Below, in pieces: positions 33,984-45,603 of a stretch of 64,000 nucleotides of DNA. Every line of letters begins with the position of its first letter. The stretch's first letter is position 1. This DNA is from Gonocerus acuteangulatus. Lineage: Eukaryota; Arthropoda; Insecta; Hemiptera; Coreidae. Where the stretch lies: the NCBI GenBank assembly GCA_946811695.1, contig OX328130.1, forward strand, positions 73,745,353 to 73,809,352, given 5' to 3'. Under the pieces are notes generated by a model that had not been told where the DNA came from, searched no databases, and was given only the letters and a program-made list of their open reading frames with translations. The position numbers and the translations under genes were made by a program.

Positions 33984-34049
<66 letters not shown>
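33984..34049. repeat. (TA)n tract
   Basis: Perfect dinucleotide run. Confidence 0.95.
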
Positions 34050-34053
<4 letters not shown>

Positions 34054-34579
34054 CCTATAAATTGATATGTCTCCATATAAAATGTGACAATATTCATTTA
34101 TTTAAATTTTAATGTCCATTATTATTTACTAAGAATTTTAGGACGGGTTATCTATTTACCACCCTAATATAAACGGACAATTAAAACTTTATAGTTAATA
34201 CAATAAACAAATTGAAGAAGGCATCAATTATAATCAATAAATTATTTTCAAATACTTGACCGTATAAAGCGACTGTATATCTTTGAAATATGAAGTTGTA
34301 TTGAAAGCTCCCGTGAAAATAGAAAGACTATCCTTCAATCCAGCTTTCCTTCAAATGTGGAATTCAATTATTTGTCTAAATCCTTCTAGATCCAGTTGCT
34401 CTACCAGCTTATCCTCTCTGCTTTTCCGGATAGCCAGCTTCTCGGCCTCAAGCCATTCAATACCTTCTCTCAATCACTATTCAATACAAATCCTTGCTGC
34501 ATTTTCAATTAACTGGTGTATATATTTTTTAATTATGATTTATTTATTTTTAAATTTATTCATCGATCCTTCCTACTGA

Positions 34580-34703
<124 letters not shown>

Positions 34704-34983
34704 TTCTTTATACACGGCCAAGGTCAAAAGAATAGTACTCCGTTTTCTCTTTGTACTATTTATTGTTTGTACGCCCTACACGTTTCGTGGCCTTTATGCC
34801 ACCTCCTCAGGGGCCATTACATCCCTATGTGTGGATAGCTCACCACCCATACTAAGTCTTAGTATGGGTGGCGAGCTATCCACTAAGTCTTATGAGGAGG
34901 TGGCATATAGGCCACGAAACGTGTAGGGCGTACAAAGAAAATTGGAGTACTATTCTTTTGAACTTGGCCATGTATAAAGAATA
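34704..34983. repeat. Foldback hairpin F1 between two (TA)n tracts
   Basis: The left arm from 'ttctttatacacggccaagg' is the inverse of the right arm ending 'ggccatgtataaagaata'. The centre is ACTAAGTCTTAGT at about 34853-34865. Arms share GCCCTACACGTTTCGTGG, CCACCTCCTCAGG and AATAGTACTCC. The left arm is longer, because the right arm lacks part of 'ggggccattacatccctatg'. Confidence 0.85.
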
Positions 34984-35021
34984 AATAATTAGACGTAAAA
35001 AAAGGTCAGAAATACGTGGAA

Positions 35022-35025
<4 letters not shown>

Positions 35026-35088
<63 letters not shown>
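35026..35088. repeat. (TA)n tract
   Basis: Perfect run just beyond the right arm of F1. Confidence 0.95.
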
Positions 35089-35089
<1 letters not shown>

Positions 35090-35759
35090 TTATGACAGTC
35101 TTTAGATCAAAATCAAAACTTTTTATTATTAGCTTTGGGTTATTTAATTATTTCTTTTATTCTCCCCTGTTTCGAGCTGGACCAGTATTTCTTTTTAGCA
35201 AAAAAAGTGGCTTACTTTAAACTAGTTTGACATAAAAATTTATATTTGAAAATGAGCGAATAGTAATAACACCGACACACAAACAATAAAAGTGGTAATT
35301 TCCAAAGACACGATACATATCTGGACCTTGGAGGAGTAAGGGCGAATCACGAATTCCGGATGTTGGGAAATTGAAGTTTAAGTTCTAGAAGCGATACTGG
35401 ATAGCAAAGGCTAATGTTTACTCTATGGAATGCTGATTCAGTAATCTGATTGAAAAAGTACGCGATTGAAATTCAAGGTTTTAATTATAATTTTCACGAG
35501 TGATTGATGGGTAACAAAAAATGCTAGGAGGGACGTTTTAGACCCGGGATTCGCCCTTAAAATAGGACATTGAATTTTTCATAGATGATGGTGCTATTCA
35601 CTTTAACTTGAAACTGTGAGAGAACTAAATGTGAACCAGAGAAACAAGGCGAAGTGTCATGTTATCAACATCTTTCTCAATCAGAAAAATATTTTATTTT
35701 TATTAAAAAAGTCGATTTTTCTGATTCGCCCTTACTCTTCCAAAGTCATGATATATTGT
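35089..35759. other. No feature recognised
   Basis: The word 'ggattcgccctta' and its inverse 'gattcgccctta' recur at 35347-35550 and 35725, hinting at an old repeat. Confidence 0.4.
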
Positions 35760-36265
35760 TATGTATTTCGACACGCTGAAACCGAATGCGGAGTCCGTTT
35801 TACCTCATCAAATCAGGCGTAAGAGCATTAGAAGGTCAAATTTCGTCTGAAGTCGTTAAAGAAGATATAACTAGAGCTTCCATGTTTTGACGGCGGCTGA
35901 GTTCGAATCTGAAGTCTCCTTCACCCCATCGGCGCAAAATAAAAGTAATTTTAAGAAAAAATATTTCTATTTTGCAAAAAAAAAAAATTTTGACTGCAAA
36001 TTAATTTCTTGTCAAGATAAACATATTTGTCCTTGAAATTACTTAATTATTGTGCTGAAACAGACTTCAGATTCAAAACCATGGAAGCTCTAGTCATTTC
36101 TTCTTTAACGACTTCATACGAAATTTGACCTTCAAATGTTCTTAAAGCTGACGTCATCGGGTGAAATGAACTCCGGATTCAGATGGAGCGTGTGGAAATA
36201 CACAAGAATATATGTATGGTGTATTTGGAAAATACCACTTTTTTTGTGTGTGCCTGTGTTATCAA
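35760..36265. mobile_element. Foldback repeat Z, fuller copy
   Basis: The left arm 35762-35910 is the inverse of 36060-36212. Both contain GAAGGTCAAATTTCGT, 'gaagtcgttaaagaaga', 'actagagcttccatg' and 'gaatctgaagtct'. The loop carries 'aaacatatttgtcctt'. The right half also occurs at 23820-24110. No coding sequence. Confidence 0.75.
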
Positions 36266-36339
36266 GAATATGTAACGACCGAGATTATTTTCAGTGCCAG
36301 AGATAACTTGATCATGGGAAAATCGAGACGGCACAAATA

Positions 36340-36770
36340 CCTCGAGCGTGGTCCTAAAGGGTGAATACTACCTTGTGTTGCCAAATACCTCGAGCGTGGT
36401 CCTAAAGGGTAAATACTACCTTGTGTTGCCAAATACCTCGAGCGTGGTCCTAAAGGGTGAATACTACCTTGTGTTGCCAAATACCTCGAGCGTGGTCCTA
36501 AAGGGTGAATACTACCTTGTGTTGCGAAATACCTCGAGCGTGGTCCTAAAGGGTGAATACTGCCTTGTGTTGCCAAATACCTCGAGCGTGGTCCTAAAGG
36601 GTGAATACTACCTTGTGTTGCCAAATACCTCGAGCGTGGTCCTAAAGGGTGAATACTACCTTGTGTTGCCAAATACCTCGAGCGTGGTCCTAAAGGGTGA
36701 ATACTCCCTTGTGTTGCCAAATACCTCGAGCGTGGTCCTAAAGGGTAAATACTACCTTGTGTTGCCAAAA
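36340..36770. repeat. 48-bp tandem repeat, about nine copies
   Basis: The unit contains 'gtcctaaagggtgaatacta' and 'aaatacctcgagcgtg'. Units are nearly identical, with single-base variants (gtgaat/gtaaat, ttgccaa/ttgcgaa). Both strands stay open over more than 140 codons, as expected of a repeat whose unit is 16 codons. Confidence 0.95.
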
Positions 36771-36789
36771 TCAAAATCATTTTCTCAAA

Positions 36790-37345
36790 TTTAGTACTAA
36801 CACACTGACACGACCAAAGCCTGGGTAAGAGAATCAATCACTCGACAAGACGAAGTAATTTTATGCAGACTCCGTCTAGGCCACACCCGACTTACCCACT
36901 CATACTTACTGGATAGAAAGGAAAGACCAATGTGTAGACTATGCAACAGAACATTAACTGTAAAACATATCCTGACGGACTGTAGACAACGCAGCAACTT
37001 AACGATTCCTCATGACTTACATGACTTACTGACAGAAGGTAGTCCGTACATTCAAACACTTCTAACATATTTAAAATATACACACATTCACTCGAAAGTA
37101 TAACTATATGTCATTTTTAATGGAAACATTTTATTCTTTATTATTTTATTGTATATAATATTTTTATATATATTTTTTTTAATTTTATTTCTTTTCCTTA
37201 TTAATACTTTTTGTTACCTTCGTTTATTTTATAACCAACTGACTATCACTTGACTACCAACTGACTGACTTTGATTCTGCCGTTCTTATGAGGTCGTCGC
37301 CCTTGTTGCGGAACTCAACAACAATAAATAAATACAGATAACAAA
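36790..37345 (+). mobile_element. LINE family A 3' fragment
   Basis: Plus-strand frame from about 36838: VILCRLRLGHTRLTHSYLL, CRLCNRTLTVKHILTDCRQR, LHDLLTEGSPYIQTLLTYLK, stop at about 37100. The zinc motif CX2C...HX4C is intact. The 3' UTR ends 'gtcgtcgcccttgttgcgg' and (AATA)n. It starts right after the 48-bp array. Confidence 0.85.
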
Positions 37346-37379
37346 TAAATCAATATTTTCCAATTATTTATATCATACG

Positions 37380-37750
37380 TTTCACGGGATGTTAAAGTAA
37401 CCCAAAAAAGAAAGTTTCAATTCTTCGAAAGCAAAATGGCGGTACTGGTCTGACGAACGGAAACCCCATTTTCCACGGGCGATTTTCTGCAAGCAGCAAT
37501 TTTTAATCAAAAACAAAAAACTAAATTTATTTTGAAGGAAGAAGATTACTAAATATTTATTTATTCATTTCGAGAGCTTCGCAACAAGGGTGATATACTT
37601 GCTAAATATTAGGGTTTTTTTTTTTTTTTTTTAAATGGTAAACGATTCTTCATTTTCTATTAAACAATCCGTCAAAAATCGGTCATAAAATCGTAATAGT
37701 TCAATGAATGGAAAAAGCCTTACATACTTTACTAACAATAATCAGACACT
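37380..37750 (+). repeat. Dispersed repeat Y, copy 2
   Basis: Shares with 54100-54350: 'ggatgttaa', 'aaaatggcggt', 'tctgacgaacggaaa', 'tttattttgaaggaaga', 'cataaaatcgtaa...gaatgg' and 'actttacta'. Confidence 0.65.
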
Positions 37751-38440
37751 ATTCAAGACTTCATGTAATTCAGAATTATGAGTTTGCTGATTGATAAAGG
37801 AAAGAAATGGGGTTCTAATGGGGGAGTAAATAGGACAGTGCAAAATAAAATGAAAAGTGTCTTCAGCTCGTCGTGGGAATCGAACCCATAACTCATTAAC
37901 TTTATTTCTTCATGAATACAGATGTCAGATGCAATAGAAACAATTGTTCCAAGAGTATATACATTAACCGAACAAGTTTGTCCTATGCTTAATCCTGTAA
38001 GTACTACTTAGAACCCCTGCATAATCGTCTCAACCCCTCCACCCCTCCTCACCCCCTCCCAACGCGATGCAGGAGTACTCTTCCAAAGTTATCTTCAACT
38101 CCCCCTGCTCCCTAATATCCTCAGACAAGGTGCTTCACGGGAAACGTCAGAATGTTGCAAATTAGCGTCCTGACAACATGAGAAGTTTTCCCGACTAAAC
38201 TTAGCACTGAACGTTAATTATATTTGACAACATGACTTATGCACGGCATGTTTTACGCTAATTCTAAAATATGACTTGTCTTCGGAGGTTCTATAATCAA
38301 ATATCAAATGTACCATAAATGAGATATTTTTTGCAAGGTATTGTAATTGAGAGACCTGTATTAGACATATATAGACGTAGATGATCAATTAAAATCCATC
38401 ATTAGTGACAGCAGAACATAAGTTAAAGCCACGTATTCCC
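37751..38440. other. No gene recognised; single-copy-looking CCCC-rich patch at 38030-38110
   Basis: Contains a B-box-like word near 37868 on the minus strand without a credible tRNA fold. Confidence 0.4.
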
Positions 38441-39213
38441 TTGATAGGTGAATATGCACACTGATGGATGAGTGAATATGCTCATTGATTGATGGGTGAA
38501 TACAATCAGTGATTGATGAGAGACTATGCTCATTGATTAATGGGTGATTATAATCAGTGATTGATGAGTGACTATGCTCATTGATTGATGGGTGAATACA
38601 ATCAGTGATTGGTGAGAAACTATGCTCATTGATTGATGAGTGAATACAATCAGTGATTGATGAGAGACTATGCTCATTGATTGATGGGTGAATATAATCA
38701 GTGATTGATGAGATACTATGCTCATTGATTGATGGGTGAATATAATCAGTGATTGACGAGAGACTATGCTCATTGATTGATGGGTGAATATAATCAGTGA
38801 TTGATGAGACACTATGCTCATTGATTAATGGGTGAATACAATCAGTGATTGGTGAGAGACTATGCTCATTGATTAATGGGTGAATACAATCAGTGATTGG
38901 TGAGAGATTAAGCTCATTGATTGATGAGTAAATATAATCAGTAATTGATGAGAGACTATGCTCATTGATTGATGGGTGAATATAATCAGTGATTGATGAG
39001 AGACTATGCTCATTGATTGATGGGTGAATATAATCAGTGATTGATGAGAGACTATGCTCATTGATTAATGGGTGAATACAATCAGTGATTGGTGAGAGAC
39101 TATACTCATTGATTAATGGGTGAATACAATCAGTGATTGGTGAGAGATTAAGCTCATTGATTGATGAGTGAATATAATCAGTAATTGATGAGAGACTACG
39201 CTCATTGATTAAT
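38441..39213. repeat. 48-bp tandem repeat, about 16 copies
   Basis: The unit 'ttgattgatgggtgaataca' plus 'atcagtgattgatgagagactatgctca' is itself built from TGATTGATG-type words. Unit variants alternate ('gattaatggg', 'gattgatgag'), suggesting a higher-order pattern near 38820-39210. The minus frame repeats SINEHSLSSITDYIHP and is not a credible gene. Confidence 0.93.
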
Positions 39214-39609
39214 GTCCTATAATAATTAACTATTAACTTCCTACAGGGAGGAAGCGCGACCCACCACTTTGCAGAACTCCTAGACTCCAAGAACTGGACT
39301 ATGAGACTGCCGCGCTTCTTGTCCCGGAACCCCTACATCCGTATCTTACTATCCTTCTTACCCGAGGGGAGAATATTTAAAAAAAAAAATTAAGATCGAA
39401 CATTCCCATTGGAGGTAAAGACTTGTAAAATATTCGAATTATCCAAAATTTTATTCGAATTAACCACGATTTTTTTTACATTGTTTATGTCCTAAATTCT
39501 AGGGACCGAGAGAAATATTCTAATTAACCACGATTTCGAATTATCGAAGTTCGAATTATCCATGTTTCACTGTATATATTGATAGACATAAACATATATA
39601 CGTATAAGA
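39214..39609. other. AT-rich DNA
   Basis: Contains short 'cgaattatcc/cgaattaaccacga' repeats at 39430-39570. Confidence 0.45.
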
Positions 39610-40060
39610 AAAGTTTTCCTAGAAAAATGCCTGGAAATTGTAGGTTTTGAAATATTACTTCACGTTAAGTCATACATTTTCCTACAATTTCTACAATGTG
39701 TGTATTCTAAATGTAATTGTATATGTTTGTATCTTTGAGATGGGTGATTATTGTGTTCATGTTTGGACTGTCATCCGTCAAGATTCGTTCATGTCGTATG
39801 GCAGGTTTAATGTGTCTCGTTGTTTGCAGTCAGTTAGTATGTGTTCAATAGTCAGGTTAGTGTTGCAGATGGCACAAACTGGTCTCTCCTGTCTCGTGAT
39901 TAAATGGCGATGTGTCAGAAACGAATGTCCGATCCGTAATCGAGTAAGGACAACCTCTTCTCTTCTGTTTGATCGGTTGCTCGAGGGCCAAATTGGAAAG
40001 CGCAAGTTCTCTTACCTGCCGTACATTTGAAAGAGTTTTGTTGGGCGAAATTCTTAGGAA
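39610..40060 (-). mobile_element. LINE family A 3' fragment
   Basis: Reverse strand: REEVVLTRLRIGHSFLTHRH, CAICNTNLTIEHILTDCKQR, LNLPYDM. The zinc motif is intact. A frameshift near 39990 separates the preceding residues. Its 5' truncation point lies close to the 3' end of LINE B. Confidence 0.8.
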
Positions 40061-40094
40061 TAAAAGCGTTATTAGGCTTCCAGGCAAACGTTTT

Positions 40095-40790
40095 ATAATT
40101 TATTTATTTTATGGTTTTACACCGCTTCTACAAAAGTCATTAGCGGTGACTATATAATTATATGAAACTGTACATGTTGATATCTTTTAAAAATCCTAAA
40201 ATGTTGTTTAAACTTGTTGAGTCTTCTCCCAATAATTCTGATAGATGTCTCTCCAGTTTCCACTTTTTCCTCTTCTCTGTAAATTGGTGGCATTCAGTGA
40301 GAATGTGTTCCACAGTGAGGGGAGCATTGTCGCACGGAGAACATGTAGAGGGGTAGAGCTCGGTTAATAAATAAGAATGGGTCAATTTGCTCTGGCCTAG
40401 TCTCAGTCTGGCTAGAACTATTTCTTCTCTTCGGTTTTTTCTGTTAGCCGAATACCAGGGTCCAACCGTCTTTTTAATCTTAGATAGTTTGCTACTGCTG
40501 GTTGACCAGGTAATTTCCCATTGCTTCATTAATTTCTTCCGATGGTAATGGTTCCAATCTCTTTGAGAGAGGAATGGTTCTAGCCTGACTGAGTCCTGTA
40601 GCGCATTCTTGGCTTCTTCGTCAGCTTGCTCGTTTCCTCTTATGCCCATATGTGATGGCACCCAAATGAAAATGATGCTCTTCCTCGAGTTCCTCAGTGT
40701 GGCAGTTACCAGTTTTATAATTAATTGTACTCGTAAAATCTGAATAAAGCCACTTCCAAGACCATATCGTTGTAGAGTAAAAGTTTTCAC
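40095..40790 (-). mobile_element. LINE family B 3' fragment (RNase H and zinc knuckle)
   Basis: The minus frame 40158-40790 contains SIIFIWVPSHMGIRGNEQAD, the last RNase H block, then VLARLRLGQSKLTHSYLLTE and CSPCDNAPLTVEHILTECHQ (CX2C...HX4C). It is distinct from family A in sequence. The 3' UTR ends with the tail at 40103-40149. 210 residues are open, so it is fairly young, but 5' truncated. Confidence 0.85.
40103..40149 (-). promoter_or_regulatory. LINE B 3' tail stem-loop, related to the SINE tails
   Basis: The reverse strand reads CACCGCTAATGACTTTTG then TAGAAGCGGTGTAAAACC. CACCGC pairs with GCGGTG. SINE tails read GGCGCTAATGACC...TAGATGCGCCGTAAAA, where GGCGC pairs with GCGCC. The loop start TAATGAC and the trailing TAAAA are shared while stem bases differ in a pairing-preserving way. 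Likely the site where the LINE reverse transcriptase binds its template. Confidence 0.7.
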
Positions 40791-41109
40791 AAAATATTAA
40801 GACGTTGGCTTCGGTCCGGGACTAGACATCAGCTGTTCATTTACCCTTGGGAGCTCGATGACTCAAGAGCTACTTTTTCTAGATGGATGTGTGAATCACA
40901 TACAAATCGATCCGTTTTTTTGCGACTTGCAATCAAACACTTGCCTAGGGTGGTAAAAAGAACTAAATTTTTCTTGGGAATTTCGGATACATTCCGAAAC
41001 CAGTTAGGAAAATCGCAGCGAATGTAACGCATCTATTCTGGAATTTCCCATAAATACGGTTTTTACGCAATTTTTGATAGAATGATCTCACTTGGAGAAA
41101 TGGGTGCGT
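40791..41109. other. No feature recognised
   Basis: May belong to the H element ending at 41265, but its 5' limit is not visible. Confidence 0.35.
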
Positions 41110-41239
41110 AAATGGTGTATTTCCTCTTAGGATACTGACAGTTTCCTGTTGTAGAGCGGAAGTTCTTGCTTCGATTTTTTCAAGAAACATCTATTCTAAG
41201 CTTCCCAAATGACACTAGGGATATGTACGGAAACGCGCT

Positions 41240-41265
<26 letters not shown>
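41110..41265 (+). mobile_element. Family H1-type 3' end
   Basis: 'gatactgacagtttcctgtt', 'agggatatgtacgg', CGCGCTAAGATGACGCAG and AGTCGGAC, shared with 8868-8992. The hairpin is damaged (GCAGTTCCTCCC). It is joined directly to the next element's 5' end. Confidence 0.7.
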
Positions 41266-42600
<1,335 letters not shown>

Positions 42601-43240
42601 CTATTTTTTATTTTAATTTTATTGATCAAGGTCTTTGCATATATTTAAAAACTCTGTTGATATAACCTCTACATCGTTTTAGTTTGATTCAATAATAAGA
42701 AATCCTTTTTTCAATGATTTTATGTTTTTAGGCCAATCTATAATTCCTGTGGGTTAATATGTTTTTTAAATTGAAGCTTTAAAGCCTCAACAGGAATATT
42801 TGTGTAATCACCCTTCACAGTTAATTTATTAGAATCATGAGTGAACGTTTTTGTGTTACAACTAACAATCTTTGAAAACGAAGTTTGACTATCCTTGTTA
42901 TTGTTATTTTCCTTCTGTTTGGCCGACATTTTCTATTCATGATCTAATTCTCCTTGAATTTTTTGACTAAACCAAGAACCTATTTTAAGCACTCTTAAAT
43001 TCCTTAATTTAATTCAGGAAGTTTATCAAGCTTGATATAATCACTTTTGGGTTAATACGGGTGGTCTATACCGAGTCCTTTGTTTGTAAACACTAAGAGC
43101 TTTCTGAGTAACGGTAAAGGGCAGTAAAAGTATATGACTTTACCTGGAACCAAACCCTGCATACAGAGAATTACAATACGAGACCTTCTCATTCTTTCTT
43201 TCACCAGCTACCGTGTAACAACTTAGATCTGTTTATATTG
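42601..43240. other. No feature recognised
   Basis: A 63-codon minus frame at 42738-42929 has no recognisable domain. Confidence 0.4.
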
Positions 43241-43973
43241 TTAGCGCGGTTCCTCCCCCCCCCCCCCGTTCTTTTTGTAATTTTTGTCTCTTTCCCTTAG
43301 TGTTTTATTGATTTTTATTTTTGTAATTTCTTATGTTAGGAAAATGTATTTGTGTGTAAAACAGGATAGGTAAAATGAGACCAATTTTCTAGTGCTAGAA
43401 ATAATGGAAAGTTTTGGCAACTTCGTATAATTTCTTAATATCTTGAAAACGGTTGAAAATCTTGGGAAGCGAAAGGTTACCATTCGAAAGCTTACTAAAT
43501 GCTCAATAAAGAATGTTCTGACGAAAGTTTTAATTAGGCGATGTCAATCGGAGAAATAAGTGCTTAAAACATTAAACTAATTGATTTCGTTTATTCGAAC
43601 GTTTTTTTTTTGTCTGTTTTTATTCCTTGTTATTTCTTAATTGCTTATAGTTGGATAATGTATTTTACAATAAAACTGGTTTGGTAAAATAACAAAACAA
43701 TTTATTGTTAGAAATATAGATTTCCTAGATTCCAAGACCTTGTAACTAGCGGGACCCTTTCTAGTGTTGACCGACCCTTCCAGGTAAGATCGTAAATCAA
43801 GACCTTTCAAGACTGGTGGAACCAAAATAATAACTGCTTCTATTTTAATCTTCAGGCGATTCGCCAAAGTTGCGAAGCCTTATCAATAAATAAATATTTT
43901 AATCTTTCCAAATTAGACTAGGGATAAGAACGGAACCGCGCTAAGATGATGCAGTTCCTGCGAGTCGGACTTT
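43241..43973 (+). mobile_element. Family H1 internal-deletion derivative
   Basis: TTAGCGCGGTTCCTCC at the 5' end jumps after a C-run to the interior word 'gttctttttgtaatttttg' (present at 42490), skipping the (TA)n and first blocks. The 3' end is complete: 'agggataagaacgg', AACCGCGCTAAGATGATG, GCAG-TTC-CTGC, GAGTCGGACTTT. Both ends kept, 733 bp. Confidence 0.75.
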
Positions 43974-44511
43974 ATTTAATAGACTATTCCATTCTATCTT
44001 GTTCTTCAACAAAAAAATGAAAATAAATAAATCCCAGACATATTACTAGATAAAAAGTTGTGAAGTGTACTTTAAGTGACTTCTGCATATGGAACGCCGC
44101 CTCGCGGGAAAAGACCAAACTTCTACAATAAATAAGAGGACGGGATTTAAGTGCAAGCAGCAGCGAGGATCCTAAGCCTAGTTTAGTTGTAAGTGCCATT
44201 AACGCTGATACATTCTCCTATATATATTTTTTTTTTTGCTCCGAAGCGAGGCCCATTATTCGCGAGGCCCCTGCCGGCCTCAACCACTCGACCAGGGCAA
44301 CCTACATTTTCTGCTCCATTAGACGGGACTCTCAGCCAATCCTCGCTCGCTTTTTGGCCCTTTTCTTACCCCCAGCCTTTCCTTCCTTCCTAAGTACAGG
44401 AACATTCCGCCTTATTTTTTCATACTCCTCAGAATATTTTTGGTTTGACAATTTATAATATTTATTGCTTTTACCTTCCCCCGATGTGAGTTGTGGGACG
44501 ACCTTCTGGAT
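43974..44511. other. No feature recognised
   Basis: Moderate-GC patch at 44240-44400 without a domain-bearing frame. Confidence 0.4.
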
Positions 44512-44785
44512 GTCAGGTACATATCGTCGATACAAGTATCGAATGTGAAAATCTCCACTTTTCTGAGTGAAAAAACTTTTATTCATCACTATGCTTTTGG
44601 ACTGTCAAATAATCGGCAGATTCGACTTTTTGACAGTGGTTACCTTCCAATTTCACGGATTGAACTTAGTTTCGAGAGTTTGTCGTACATCAGTCCAACA
44701 GCAATCAGTAGGTATTGAAAATGAAAATTCTGTTTTTTCACATTCGATACTTTGCGTTTGTATCGACGATATTAGTGTACTTCCC
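44512..44785. repeat. Small imperfect foldback
   Basis: 'gtacatatcgtcgatacaag' and 'tatcgaatgtgaaaa' at 44517-44551 are inverted at 44733-44778 with a short indel. Spacer about 180 bp. Class unknown. Confidence 0.5.
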
Positions 44786-45398
44786 GGCATTCCAAGATGC
44801 AAGGAGGCGAGATACCTACTTCCAATCAATCTTAGTGAACTGTTCATATGAAATGTCACTTAAGTGATTAAATAGTTAATTTTTTCGACCAAGAAGATTT
44901 TTTTTTTGTGTTTTTTTTTTGGGGTGGGAGGTAGGTGGGTAGAGGGGGTGGAAGAAAGATTTTTATATATGCATTATGAAAGAATGCCGTTTCACAATTG
45001 TGTTTTAGGCTCTTGCGTTTTTCTAGGAAACGAAGCAATAACGAGATAAAAGCCACAGGACACTTTTTCTTCTTTTTTTCATTTCCAGCAGGTTTTGCCG
45101 TTTTGAGGGGGGGGGGGGGCATTCTGTATAACCCAAAAATAATAGTAATTAAATCATTTTTGAGACAAAGATTAGGCACTTTAATGACCTACAATCCAGC
45201 AGATTGATATATAATTAATATTGCCAGACAATGATTGCCGATATCATAAGAGAGCCTTATCAATAGAACCCTTATTTAATCACTACAATGGCGAGATATC
45301 TAATCAGCGGAGGTTTACTAATGAATTCTCTCCTTCTCAAGGGCTATCATTATAGCGGGTTTCCACCATAGGGCTCTTTAGGTTTATAAGGGTCGGCT

Positions 45399-45400
<2 letters not shown>
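44786..45400. other. Simple-sequence-rich DNA
   Basis: T-runs, a GGGG-rich patch at 44920-44955 and a G-run at 45106-45119; no coding evidence. Confidence 0.45.

Positions 45401-45450
<50 letters not shown>
45401..45450. repeat. (TA)n tract
   Basis: Perfect run preceding the left 81-bp direct repeat. Confidence 0.95.
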
Positions 45451-45453
<3 letters not shown>

Positions 45454-45530
45454 CCCATCTTTTAGGGCATTTGTTATTACTAAAAAAATATAAATAATTT
45501 CATTGGATAGAAAAGATTATAATAAGAGGC

Positions 45531-45531
<1 letters not shown>
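45451..45531 (+). repeat. 81-bp direct repeat, left copy
   Basis: From 'ttccccatcttttaggg' to 'aataagaggcg'. The copy at 47149-47229 is identical over all 81 bases by eye. Each copy is preceded and followed by TA-rich sequence. Confidence 0.95.

Positions 45532-45533
<2 letters not shown>

Positions 45534-45603
<70 letters not shown>
45534..45603. repeat. (TA)n tract at the pogo insertion site
   Basis: Perfect except one G; the last TA (45602-45603) is the target duplication of the element at 45604. Confidence 0.9.

Noticed and set aside
34793..34925. CTGAGGA-stem-GAAAC as a hammerhead ribozyme core, as in Penelope-like elements
   Set aside because: One extra unpaired purine lies between CTGANGA and the stem, and the bases needed for stem I do not pair. 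The motif is kept as an observation, not as a ribozyme call.
37861..37895. tRNA-like B box (reverse GGTTCGATTCCC)
   Set aside because: No A box or clover-leaf around it, and no SINE body or tail nearby.
38385..39290. 301-codon and overlapping frames with SINEHSLSSITDYIHP repeats
   Set aside because: Product of a 48-bp tandem repeat. The same array gives open frames in other phases, and no domain or signal is present.
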